In this document: positions 1 to 8,049 of the stretch, piece by piece | How positions within the stretch are numbered: position 1 is the stretch's first letter | Layout of the letters: every line of letters begins with the position of its first letter | NCBI RefSeq assembly: GCF_026210795.1 | Contig: NC_089431.1 | Coordinates: 868,001-932,000, forward strand | Direction: 5' to 3' | Length of the DNA: 64,000 nt | From: Rhizophagus irregularis | Taxonomy: Eukaryota; Glomeromycota; Glomeromycetes; Glomerales; Glomeraceae | The notes under the pieces: generated by a model | The model's input: only the letters and a program-made list of their open reading frames with translations | Database searches by the model: none | Told to the model about the DNA's origin: nothing | Translations under genes and position numbers: made by a program

Positions 1-46
1 AGACAAGTCTACAAAGTCCAAACATAAAGGAGTAAGCAAGAAGGGT

Positions 47-415
47 ATGAGTGATATGGCTAAGGACACATATTTCCCATCTTTAGGTGGAACTTTATTA
101 GATGATACAGTAGAAAAAGATGAAATCTTCGATCCTATGACTCAAGTATATCGGGACTGTCTGTTTGAAAATGGTGTCTTCTATGCCAAGAATGTGGGAA
201 TGCGTACAAAAAATCATGTAATATCACTAATCGAGTCAGAGAAGAAGGCATTATCCCCAATCGATACAAAACGCTGGATTTGGTCAGATGGTATATCCTC
301 CTTACCATTCGGACACTGGCGTATTCAAGTATATAAGAAACTTCTTGAGCGTGGTACAAGTCATGAGGCAGCAGAAAAAATAGCTATAGGGACCAGATTA
401 CCAGAGAAATATTAG
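47..415 (+). CDS. Unrecognised small ORF of the fossil element
   Basis: A 122-residue frame of ordinary amino-acid make-up, with an acidic N-terminus and a segment with two Trp residues around 78-92. No family is recognised. It lies at the left edge of the virus-like element and is followed after about 70 bp by a second plus-strand frame. Being next to the protease/Gag block on the other strand suggests a minor protein of that element. It could be part of a larger protein cut by the window edge or by decay. Confidence 0.4.
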   Translation: MSDMAKDTYFPSLGGTLLDDTVEKDEIFDPMTQVYRDCLFENGVFYAKNVGMRTKNHVISLIESEKKALSPIDTKRWIWSDGISSLPFGHWRIQVYKKLLERGTSHEAAEKIAIGTRLPEKY

Positions 416-487
416 AATGATATAGAATAGTTTAGTGATACTTAGGCATATATTAATAATAAATTATATTTTTTCCCGATAGTTAAA

Positions 488-757
488 ATGAAAGACGATC
501 CAATCTATGATATACATAGTGAAGAATATATCGATGACCTTATACATATCACAATTCAGAGAGGTCTCTTTAAAGATGTAGAGGATGCAATAAAAAGTAT
601 AAAGGCATTAGCTAAAATGGTCATAAGTTCTAAGACTAGTATTGATGCATTTATGAAATGCCCTGTACCAAACATTCCAAATGCCTTTTATGACTTAGTA
701 GAGGCATTTTATTATTCAATACTAAGAGAAAGACAATCATTAGCACATGACATCTAA
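488..757 (+). CDS. Unrecognised small ORF of the fossil element
   Basis: An 89-residue, mostly alpha-helical-looking frame rich in Ile, Asp and Lys, with no Cys/His cluster and no membrane segment. It sits on the same strand as the preceding small frame, and the two may derive from one gene of the element. No function can be assigned. Just downstream (about 793-825) is a short palindromic cluster of GGAATTC/GAATTCC motifs. Confidence 0.4.
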   Translation: MKDDPIYDIHSEEYIDDLIHITIQRGLFKDVEDAIKSIKALAKMVISSKTSIDAFMKCPVPNIPNAFYDLVEAFYYSILRERQSLAHDI

Positions 758-983
758 CAGATTTCTGGGAGGTGTCATATGATAAGATATTCTATGGAAT
801 TCTTCAGAATTCTTTGGAATTCCAAAATTTTTTTTTCGTAATAAGAACTAATGTCTTTCAACCAGGTATACACTGAGCTACTAGTTATGTTACCAGCTTC
901 TGTAATACATGAGGCATGGATTCGTCTCACAACAAGGAAGCGTAGTCCACTATCTGTGTCCGATGCCCAGTGGAGTAAATTCC

Positions 984-1289
984 ATGGTAGAGTTATTTTT
1001 GAAACATGAAGTAGAAAGATACCAGAAAAAATTAGCACGTCAGAGACTAACTGTTAAACAGACATATATGCCAAGAAACAGAATGACACAAGACATGATT
1101 AGTGAAAAGGTTTCCATACTTCAGAAGCACTTGCTTGAATATAATAAGGTTACTTTTGGCCGATTCATGCAGAACCTTACTAAAGAATATGAGAAATTGA
1201 TCAAGACAAATCATCAGATACGACATGAAATTGATACCATGAAGAAGCAAGTACGAAAAATAGAAAAAAAACTTGCTTCTATGTCGTAG
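984..1289 (+). CDS. Coiled-coil small protein of the fossil element
   Basis: From the internal Met at 984 the frame encodes about 101 residues rich in Lys, Glu, Gln and Met with heptad-like hydrophobic spacing, as expected for a helical or coiled-coil protein. The same frame stays open a little further upstream, so the start is uncertain. It is plus-strand and tail-to-tail with the protease block that ends at 1540. No family is recognised; a minor structural or DNA-binding protein is possible but not shown. Confidence 0.35.
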   Translation: MVELFLKHEVERYQKKLARQRLTVKQTYMPRNRMTQDMISEKVSILQKHLLEYNKVTFGRFMQNLTKEYEKLIKTNHQIRHEIDTMKKQVRKIEKKLASMS

Positions 1290-1357
1290 TTCCCATTATT
1301 CATCAAGAAATAGACGAATGGGTACTGTTGCTTTACTCAAATTTTGTGTGGACTGCG

Positions 1358-1480
1358 CATGGAATTTTTTTACTGTGCATAGACTTTGCATGGACTTTGC
1401 ATGGGAAATTTTAACTGCACATAGGCTTTGCATGGGCTTTACATGGGACTTTTTTACTGCACATGGATTTTTTCGTAAAA
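1358..1480. repeat. Short tandem repeat, ~42-bp period
   Basis: About 2.7 imperfect copies of a ~42-bp unit built around TTTACTG(T/C)(G/A)CATAG and CTTTGCATGGG, ending in GGATTTTTTCGTA. The same GATTTTTTCGTA ending occurs in each unit of the tandem repeat at 6301-6745 on the other side of the fossil element, suggesting related repeat insertions. Confidence 0.6.
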
Positions 1481-1539
1481 AATGTTGTTTAAGATTAGAA
1501 GGATATGGGAATTCCTTCCCACAATGCTGACAGGTACGA

Positions 1540-2900
1540 TCAGCTAGTTTTTTTTTTATAGGCTGGCTGGCTATCTACTGCAAAAACATTACGTTGTGCC
1601 TTATGTACAGAGAGAGGAATTGAGACAACCTGTCCATTTACATTTGCTTTGAACTCACCCTTTACTACAGGTTCCCAACCTGCACGATACTGCCACTGTG
1701 TACCAAGTATTAGCAATGATTTGTCCTTACCATTTTGATCCTTCTCGGTAGGTATAACAGAGAATTCGTCTGATATAGTGACTGTATTTGTACCTTCACC
1801 GATAGTTATGGGAATTTCATTGATAGTGCCAAGAGTTTTGGTTGATCCAGCTACACCATTAAGTGCATGTATATTCTTTCGATCTATTTTGAGACCTAGA
1901 TGCTTAGCTACATTTTCAGAGATTACTGAAGAGTCAGACCCTGTATCGATCATAGCATAGGGTATGCATACATTTTTGATTTTACAGGAAATGGTCGCTA
2001 CATCATTGGGATCATCTAACTGGAGAAAGTTGATTTCTAAGGGTCTTGGCCAGTATAGGTTTTTCTGCTGATAGGCACGTATTGCATGGTTCAGTATTTT
2101 GTCTTCTTTCTGTTCTACTTCAGATGGTACATCTGCAGGAGGAGTTGGTAATAGTGGAGTTGCTGTATTTACAGCATGAGCTAGAGGAGATAAAATGTCT
2201 TGCATATTTGCTGAAAGAACATCCCAGAGTTTCTTTCTTTCACTAACTGGATAGTCACTAACAAAATGGTTTAAAAGCGGGTCTTTCAGATTCTCATATG
2301 CTTGATTGGTATAAGCATTAATCTGTAGGAGGATTTCTTTAGGACATTGTACTGCTAGTGAAGCAATTATAGACTTCAGTGCTGCATGAAAGACTTCATC
2401 AGTTTTCTTGAGAATAGGTTCTCTTTTAGATTTGGAAGTACGGGATTTTTTCCCTTTATTTTTTACCGAAATTCCACGTTGACGAGTTTTTTTTTTACAC
2501 TAAAGCAATTCTGAGGTTCATCCTCCTCCTCTTCTTCTTCAGTTAACTCTTCCTCAGTTTCTTCATCAGTTTCCTCATCACTTTCAGATTCTTCATAGTC
2601 AACTATGTGAGTATTGTTAACTTTCTTAGTACGTCTACTCCGTGAATACTTGTTTTTGGAATGACCTGTTCTACCACGCAGTTTGAGCAATGACGTTTAG
2701 GAGAAGATTTGGTTGTCTTTGTCACCTTTTTAACCTGACCAGTTCCAAAGTGATCTTTTCTTAGATGTTGTGTTTGTCCACCTAACTTTCTGGTAAGATC
2801 ACTCTCAATGAAAGTATGTATTGCTACAGGATTTGTTATGTCACCAGTATAGCCAAGACGTACTGCTATATCTGCAAGCTTTTCTAATGCAGTTCTATTC
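1540..2900 (-). pseudogene. Retropepsin and zinc-knuckle region (fossil Gag-Pro, 3' half)
   Basis: Seen, in minus-strand order: a zinc-knuckle-like remnant and basic stretch near 2.6-2.7 kb, a very acidic Glu/Asp linker near 2.5-2.6 kb, a Lys-rich helical stretch, then an aspartic protease domain around 1.6-2.1 kb with the active-site triad context IDTGSDSSVIS and a later LLILGTQW motif, both typical of retropepsins. Known: retropepsins act as dimers to process Gag polyproteins. It lies directly downstream of the Gag-like frame on the same strand. The region is broken. No reverse transcriptase follows it toward the left edge, where the frames are on the other strand. Confidence 0.7.
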
Positions 2901-2913
2901 TGTGGTTGTTCTA

Positions 2914-4548
2914 CTATAGTGGTTGGATTTTTCGCCCTCCACTTTCATACCATTTATTACGCAACTCATTAAAGAAAGCATCAAGATCAGCAGGAGCAGC
3001 AATTCTAACTCTCATTTCTAAAACATCAGGCAAATGATTATATAGATAAGGTAAAATTTCAGCATATACTTGTCCTTGTGCTAATGATCGAATCCTTTTT
3101 GCATATGTATCTGGTGTATCTATAGGAGAAAATGATTCATTCATGAGTGCTATTATAGCACCTTGATTTGTTCCAACCATCACATCTTTATATTTTCCTT
3201 GCAGCCAGTTTAGAAACTCTGGTTCTGTATTAATAGCAGCATTGGCATTATATGGATTATTTGCTGGAACAGGAATAAATCTACCAGACATTTTATTTTT
3301 CATAACACTACACCTCATAGCAGCATTAAAAACAGCAACAGCTAGTGGACGAGCCATTTCATTGACAGCTCTAAGCTTTTGATAATAAGAGTCTGGCGGC
3401 TCTTGTCCATCATAAAATGGTAACTGTGCAAGACCTGGTGATATAGTATGCATGACATCTTGTATTGTAGCCATGTTTGGAGGATTGTTTTGTAACGCTA
3501 ATATTTGTTGTTGTAAATTTAAAATATTTTGGGCCTGTGCTTGTACTTGGGTCTGTGAAATCCTATATTGTCTTTGCCAGTTTTGTGCCTGACGTATACA
3601 ACCTGCATGCCTTCTTCTCCAACGTTCTGTATCAGCATTATAGCGTAACATCAGCCTGTGTGCATTCCTTCTATGCTCAGCTATCTGATTCTGTTGGTTT
3701 GCTATCTGATTCTGTTGATTTACCAGCTGATTCTGCTGGTTTGCCAGTTGTGCATCTTTACGTCTATTCAGAAAACGTATACCTAGATTGGCTATTTGTA
3801 TTCCTGCAATACGTGCTTGATTCTGTTGTGCAACAGTTTTCCAGTGTCTACGAGCATTTGTCTCATATGTAAAATCATCACGTACTCTTATTAAGTTTTG
3901 ATTAAGAGCATTTGTACGATCTAAAGATTCTCCAAGTAATGTCTGCAATCCTTCTATCTGATTTAGTTGGTCTACACCAATTTCTTGCATTAGAGCAGCT
4001 TGACGAATAATTTCATCAAGACTTTGAGTGGTAGCATTAAAGACATCATCTATGTCTTGTAGAATTGGAATCCTATTCCGATCAAAAAATAGTCGAATCT
4101 CAGACACACAATCTGCAACTGCCCATCGGCGGTCTAGTATTCTTAGAATAGCATTGAATAATTCATTATCTTCATCCATTTCTATCTTTCCTTTACATAA
4201 AGATAATTCTTGAATGCGTTTTTTGAGTTTATCTACTATGTATTCAAGCTGAATGATACGTTCATCCTGGGTAACAAGTGCCTCTTCCTTTAACTCTAAG
4301 TGATCTCGATACTTTCCAAGTTCAACTAAAGTGGACTGACACTCTGCTTTTAACTGATCGATATCATCCTCACGTGAAACAAGATTTTTTTCAAGATAGA
4401 AGATATATTGTTCACATGCCTCTATCTCCTTTGTGAGTTTACGGATTTTCTCCTTATTGGAAATATTATTTGTTTCCTTTTGAACTAGCTGTTTGCGCAA
4501 ATCAAAGTTGCTATTTAACAAATCAAGATATGCCTGTTCAACTCCCAT
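2914..4548 (-). CDS. Gag-like coiled-coil protein of the fossil element
   Basis: A 544-residue open frame. Residues ~1-135 form a long Glu/Lys-rich coiled coil; ~140-250 is helical; ~255-350 is Gln/Asn-rich with repeats of NQQNQ(L/I); ~355-540 is a globular part beginning LPFYDGQEPPDSYYQKL and containing SPIDTPDTYAKRI. Those phrases resemble the N-terminal capsid of LTR-element Gag proteins, and position fits, since a zinc knuckle and retropepsin follow on the same strand. Gag identity is inference from motif and order; a Polinton-unrelated capsid is the alternative to test. Its start codon overlaps the integrase start on the opposite strand. Confidence 0.6.
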   Translation of the reverse strand: MGVEQAYLDLLNSNFDLRKQLVQKETNNISNKEKIRKLTKEIEACEQYIFYLEKNLVSREDDIDQLKAECQSTLVELGKYRDHLELKEEALVTQDERIIQLEYIVDKLKKRIQELSLCKGKIEMDEDNELFNAILRILDRRWAVADCVSEIRLFFDRNRIPILQDIDDVFNATTQSLDEIIRQAALMQEIGVDQLNQIEGLQTLLGESLDRTNALNQNLIRVRDDFTYETNARRHWKTVAQQNQARIAGIQIANLGIRFLNRRKDAQLANQQNQLVNQQNQIANQQNQIAEHRRNAHRLMLRYNADTERWRRRHAGCIRQAQNWQRQYRISQTQVQAQAQNILNLQQQILALQNNPPNMATIQDVMHTISPGLAQLPFYDGQEPPDSYYQKLRAVNEMARPLAVAVFNAAMRCSVMKNKMSGRFIPVPANNPYNANAAINTEPEFLNWLQGKYKDVMVGTNQGAIIALMNESFSPIDTPDTYAKRIRSLAQGQVYAEILPYLYNHLPDVLEMRVRIAAPADLDAFFNELRNKWYESGGRKIQPL

Positions 4549-5640
4549 TGATTCCTATTATTCCAATAGATTCTGATGAAGCACGAAATGTAGAGGTGAC
4601 TTCGGCTTTATGCAGAATATTCTACCAACCATCTGGATATCAGAGGACTGCCAAAAAGTTGTATGAGACATCACAAAATGCTGGATATGATTTCACCTTA
4701 GATGAAGTGCAGGATTGGCTTGAAAGACAGGCAGTACATCAAGTCCACAAACCTCATCCCCGATTTATCCCTCGTGTAAGTTTTAGTTCTATACAAGTTC
4801 CCAATGAAGTTCATCAAGCTGACATTTTGTATATGCCATATGACAAGGTTGGATATGTGACTTATCTTTTCTGTCTCAATATAGTTGATATAGCATCGAG
4901 GTATAAAGAAAGTGTCCCTATAGGTTCAACCAGTGTTAAAGATCGACAGGGAATCTTAACTTCTCATACTATTGCTCGGGCTTTTGAAAAGGTATATGAT
5001 GATACAACATGTCCGCTCACTTGGCCAAAATTATTGATTACAGATAGGGGTTCAGAGTTTAAAGGTGAGTGTGAAAAGCTGATGACTTCCCATAGTGTAA
5101 AGATTCAGAAGGCCAAGTCTAAGCGTACTGTTGGCATTGTGGAGCGATATAACCGTACCTTGGTTGAGAAACTATTTCCCTCTCAAGATGCATCTGACTT
5201 ACTAACTTTAGGTAAAACGAGATCTCGAGTCTGGGTAAAAAACTTACCTATTGCTGTAGAAAGTATAAATAACTCAGTGACCCAACAACTTGGTATATCT
5301 CCTGCTGTAGCTATAAAAAAATCACGAGTGTCTTCCAGATCTTCTTATCCTCGTGATGGACCTGTTGGGTATGAAGAAGAGAAACTACCACCTAATATAA
5401 GTGTAAGGTACTTACTTGAACCAAATGATCTGGAAGGTGGAAGACGTCGAGCAGGGAGATATGAATTGGTCACCTAAGATTTATCATATCCATATATCTT
5501 TAACACAGAAAAATCAACCAGTTTTGTACTGGCTTATTGATGATGATGGTAAAGAATCAGAGAGATCCTTTGTGAGGGAAGAACTTTTGGTTATACCAGA
5601 TGATACAGAAATTCCACCACAATGGGTACTTATGAATTAA
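4530..5640 (+). pseudogene. Polinton-type integrase (rve, DDE), fossil
   Basis: Starts at ATG 4530. The N-terminal ~90 residues include FYQPSGYQRTAKKLYE and LERQAVHQVHKPHPRF, resembling the helical N-terminal region of Polinton integrases (..WL..QD.Y.LHKP..). The catalytic core shows D in VHQADILYMP, D in LLITDRGSEF and E in GIVERYNRTLVEKLF. The C-terminal part, near 5.45-5.64 kb, looks like the small SH3/chromo-like tail of such integrases. No HHCC zinc finger of the retroviral kind was seen. The family inserts element DNA and normally needs terminal inverted repeats, not found here. The gene is broken (about one break). Confidence 0.75.
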
Positions 5641-6007
5641 GATAGTCTTCTACCTCATCATCTGCTTGGGAGTCTGTGAGGAAGTAGTCTTTTGCCAATT
5701 CATAGTATAACCTGTATAGCTTATTAATAGCAGACAAAAGTTTTGGTTCTCTGCTATACCAGGTCTTATAATTTTCCAAGATTTGCTGATACTTTGTCTC
5801 ATTAGGTAGAATAGATTGTGCTGTTTCAAGAACAAAATTTTCTGGTTCTTCTGCTTGACGCAATTTGATTATCCTTTGTTTGTAACATAACATGAATTTA
5901 CCATCTTTTGGTTTCTTGTAAAGGATGCCTGCTTTAATTACTGCAATTAGAGCTGACTCAATTTCATGGTATGTTGGCTTAGCTGGTATAGCTTGGGTAG
6001 ACATCAT
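5630..6007 (-). CDS. Unrecognised ORF of the fossil element
   Basis: A 125-residue frame, mixed charge, with a Tyr-rich helical C-terminal half (NKLYRLYYELAKDYF) and an acidic end. Its end overlaps the end of the integrase region by about 11 bp, tail to tail, and its start faces the Cys-rich ORF across about 53 bp, so the gene packing is virus-like. No family is recognised. Confidence 0.5.
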   Translation of the reverse strand: MMSTQAIPAKPTYHEIESALIAVIKAGILYKKPKDGKFMLCYKQRIIKLRQAEEPENFVLETAQSILPNETKYQQILENYKTWYSREPKLLSAINKLYRLYYELAKDYFLTDSQADDEVEDYLNS

Positions 6008-6060
6008 TTTTATATCATGTAAACTTTTTTTTAATTTAACTTATTTATACTTAATAAAAA

Positions 6061-6296
6061 TGATTGGAGAATATACTTGTGAATATTTACATAACACAGG
6101 AAAGCCTTGTGGTCATCCTTGTGTGAGGCCAGAAGGTTGTCGCATTCATTGGAAGACAAAATCACGCTTTCCTTGTGCTGTATGTGGTAAACCTACAGGT
6201 TCATCTAGTGGTCGATGTCAATCTCATATTGGGAGTTACTATCAAAATCGGTATGAAAATAGGCTTCGACAAAGAATCAGAGCAATTTATGATTAG
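6061..6296 (+). CDS. Small Cys/His-rich protein of the fossil element
   Basis: From ATG 6061 the frame gives 78 residues. Eight Cys and four His fall in pairs: CEYLHNTGKPCGHPC, then CRIHWKTK, then FPCAVCGKP and GRCQSHIG, as in a double zinc-binding module. The C-terminus is Arg/Tyr-rich and probably helical and basic. It starts head to head with the 5630-6007 ORF. Zinc binding is inferred from the spacing of Cys and His; the role (nucleic-acid binding or regulation) is unknown. Confidence 0.5.
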
Positions 6297-6300
6297 GGTT

Positions 6301-6745
6301 AAATTTTGGTTAGACTTTTGGTTAGACCTGATTGTCCCCAGATTTTTCGTATTGCAGGGGGAGCTTTACAATATGTCTAGTTGACTACCTGCTGTATATT
6401 TTTTGGTTAGACCTCGGTCGGATTTTTGGTTAGACTTGGTTAGACCTGTTGTCCCAGATTTTTTCGTATTGCAGAAAAAGCTTTACAATATGTCTAGTTA
6501 CCTTCCTGCTATACATTTTTTGGTTAGATCTGGGTCGGATTTTTGGTTAGACTTCACTGTCCCAGATTTTTTCGTATAGGAGGAAAAGCTTTAAAACATA
6601 TCTAGTTGCCTTCCTGCTATACATTTTTGGTTAGACCTGGGTCAGATTTTTGGTTAGACTTCACTGTCCCAGATTTTTTCGTATAGCAGGGAAAGCTTTA
6701 CAATATATCTAGTTGCCTTTCTGCTATATATTTTTGGTTAGAGCA
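6301..6745. repeat. Tandem repeat, four units of 107-116 bp
   Basis: Four imperfect copies with the anchor CCCAGATTTTTTCGTAT beginning at about 6337, 6453, 6561 and 6668 (spacings 116, 108, 107). Each unit also carries one or two TTTTTGGTTAGAC motifs, AGCTTTACAATAT and CTAGTTGCCTTCCTGCTATA. The two right-hand units are most alike, suggesting recent expansion there. The array abuts the right end of the virus-like fossil. Confidence 0.85.
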
Positions 6746-6762
6746 TGAATGGCTTAAATCAT

Positions 6763-6922
6763 CGAATGAATCCCTTTTAGAGTATCATAAAAATAGTATG
6801 CCACAATGGATTGCTGAATTGTGCCATCGGTATTACAGACACTTCGTGTCCTTTATACCTTTGGCACTTATAAAGGCAATCTGATATAGCATAAAATTAT
6901 GATACCCTGGAATGGATTCATG
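6763..6922. repeat. Imperfect fold-back (~160 bp inverted repeat)
   Basis: The two halves are imperfect reverse complements centred near 6844 on GACACTTCGTGTC. Paired blocks from the outside in include GAATGAATCC with GGATTCATGC, GTATCATAA with TTATGATAC, TGGATTGC with GCAATC, and GGTATTAC with GTATACC-like sequence. It resembles an old fold-back or MITE. No clear target duplication was found. Confidence 0.6.
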
Positions 6923-7004
6923 CGTGGTAATAATGCCTAGAAATAAATGATGTTAATCTTATCTACAACGCTTGGGGGGTTCTTTTTAGCTATCAAGTAA
7001 TAAC

Positions 7005-7651
7005 ATATCAGGAATCAAGGTTAGGTGGTCTGGGGATAGAAAAACAGGTATAGTGTTATCATATCAGAAAACAAGGCTAGGTGGTCTGGGGGTACACTAA
7101 ATTATGGTTAGACCTATGTGATAACCGCTGTCCCAGAACCTCCAAGATTGTCCTACTTCCTTTTTACTTGTACTTTAATACTAACGATAATATCCATATT
7201 TCTTTTACTCCTTTTACTGTTTCTTTAACTCTTTTTACCTTAATACTAACAATAATAACAATATTTCTTTTATCTTTATATTTAATACTAATGTTATTAT
7301 AGCTGTTTCTCTTCTTTTTACATCTAATAATATTGTTACTCTTTACTCTTTCTTTTTTTTACTTTTATGTATTCTGTATATATTAATAAATACTTGTAAT
7401 TTTTTATGGTTTAATAAAATTATATCTAATAAAATATACATTATATAAACAGAAAATGATGAAGTATTATTTATCAAAATATTTTGAAACATTATGAAAT
7501 ATTAAGTTGTGTAAAATCACAGAATATTACGAATTATTAAATTATAGAGCATTACACATCATAGAATTTTGAAATATTTTAAAAAGTTGCGAAGTATTAC
7601 ACAGTAAAATTACAGAATATTACGAATCATAAAATTACGAAACCTTACATA
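7005..7651. repeat. Direct repeat followed by AT-rich degenerate repeats; no gene seen
   Basis: About 7005-7092 holds two copies (~50 bp apart) of a ~37-bp unit containing ATATCAGGAATCAAGG and TAGGTGGTCTGGGG. 7140-7330 is T-rich with repeated CTTTTAC and AATACTAACAATAA. 7440-7651 consists of degenerate ATTACGAA/AATATT repeats that resume after 10403, so the CACTA-ended element has split one repeat block. Confidence 0.55.
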
Positions 7652-8049
7652 CACTAGTCGAAATAAGGCAAATCAGCTAAAAATTGGATATCCAATTTTA
7701 GGTCGAATTATGGCTGAAATATGTCCAATTTTTACAAAAAAATATATTCTAATTGTTATTTAATTGACTGCCAATCAGATGTACTTCGGAACTTAAATCG
7801 GATATAAATCAGAACTAAATCATACTAAATTCGGACAGTCAATCAGATGTACTTCAGAACTTAAATCAGACAAAAATCGGACTATTTTTTTCTGAATTTA
7901 TTTCAATTTTTATTATCAAATTTATTAAATGTATTTATTAATTAAATGCTTAAAAACTTTATAATTATATTATTATTATTAGCATCTATCTAAATTACAA
8001 ATAAATATTGCTAATTCAAAATTATAATAAAATAATAATAATAAAATAA

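Larger units (their letters stand above)
1..6300. mobile_element. Fossil virus-like element with Polinton-type integrase and Gag/retropepsin block
   Basis: Seen: compact frames alternate between strands, with overlapping or nearly touching ends: small plus ORFs (47-1289), a minus Gag-like/protease block (1540-4548), a plus integrase (4530-5640), a minus ORF (5630-6007) and a plus Cys-rich ORF (6061-6296). Known: Polinton/Maverick integrases are rve-fold DDE enzymes; a Gag followed by a zinc knuckle and retropepsin is typical of LTR elements. No reverse transcriptase or DNA polymerase is seen, and the left end lies outside the window. No terminal repeats were identified; the right limit is placed where tandem repeats begin. 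It is broken, with roughly three to five breaks in the visible part, yet long frames survive, so it is probably only moderately old. Family placement (Polinton-like or an undescribed chimera) is inference. Confidence 0.7.

Noticed and set aside
3477-3872. Plus-strand frame with repeated SDSVGL/SADSAGL motifs
   Set aside because: Antisense of the Gln/Asn repeats of the Gag-like frame.
1540-4548. Ordinary LTR retrotransposon
   Set aside because: Gag-like and protease parts are present, but no reverse transcriptase, no LTRs and no primer-binding site were found; the only integrase is on the other strand and Polinton-like.
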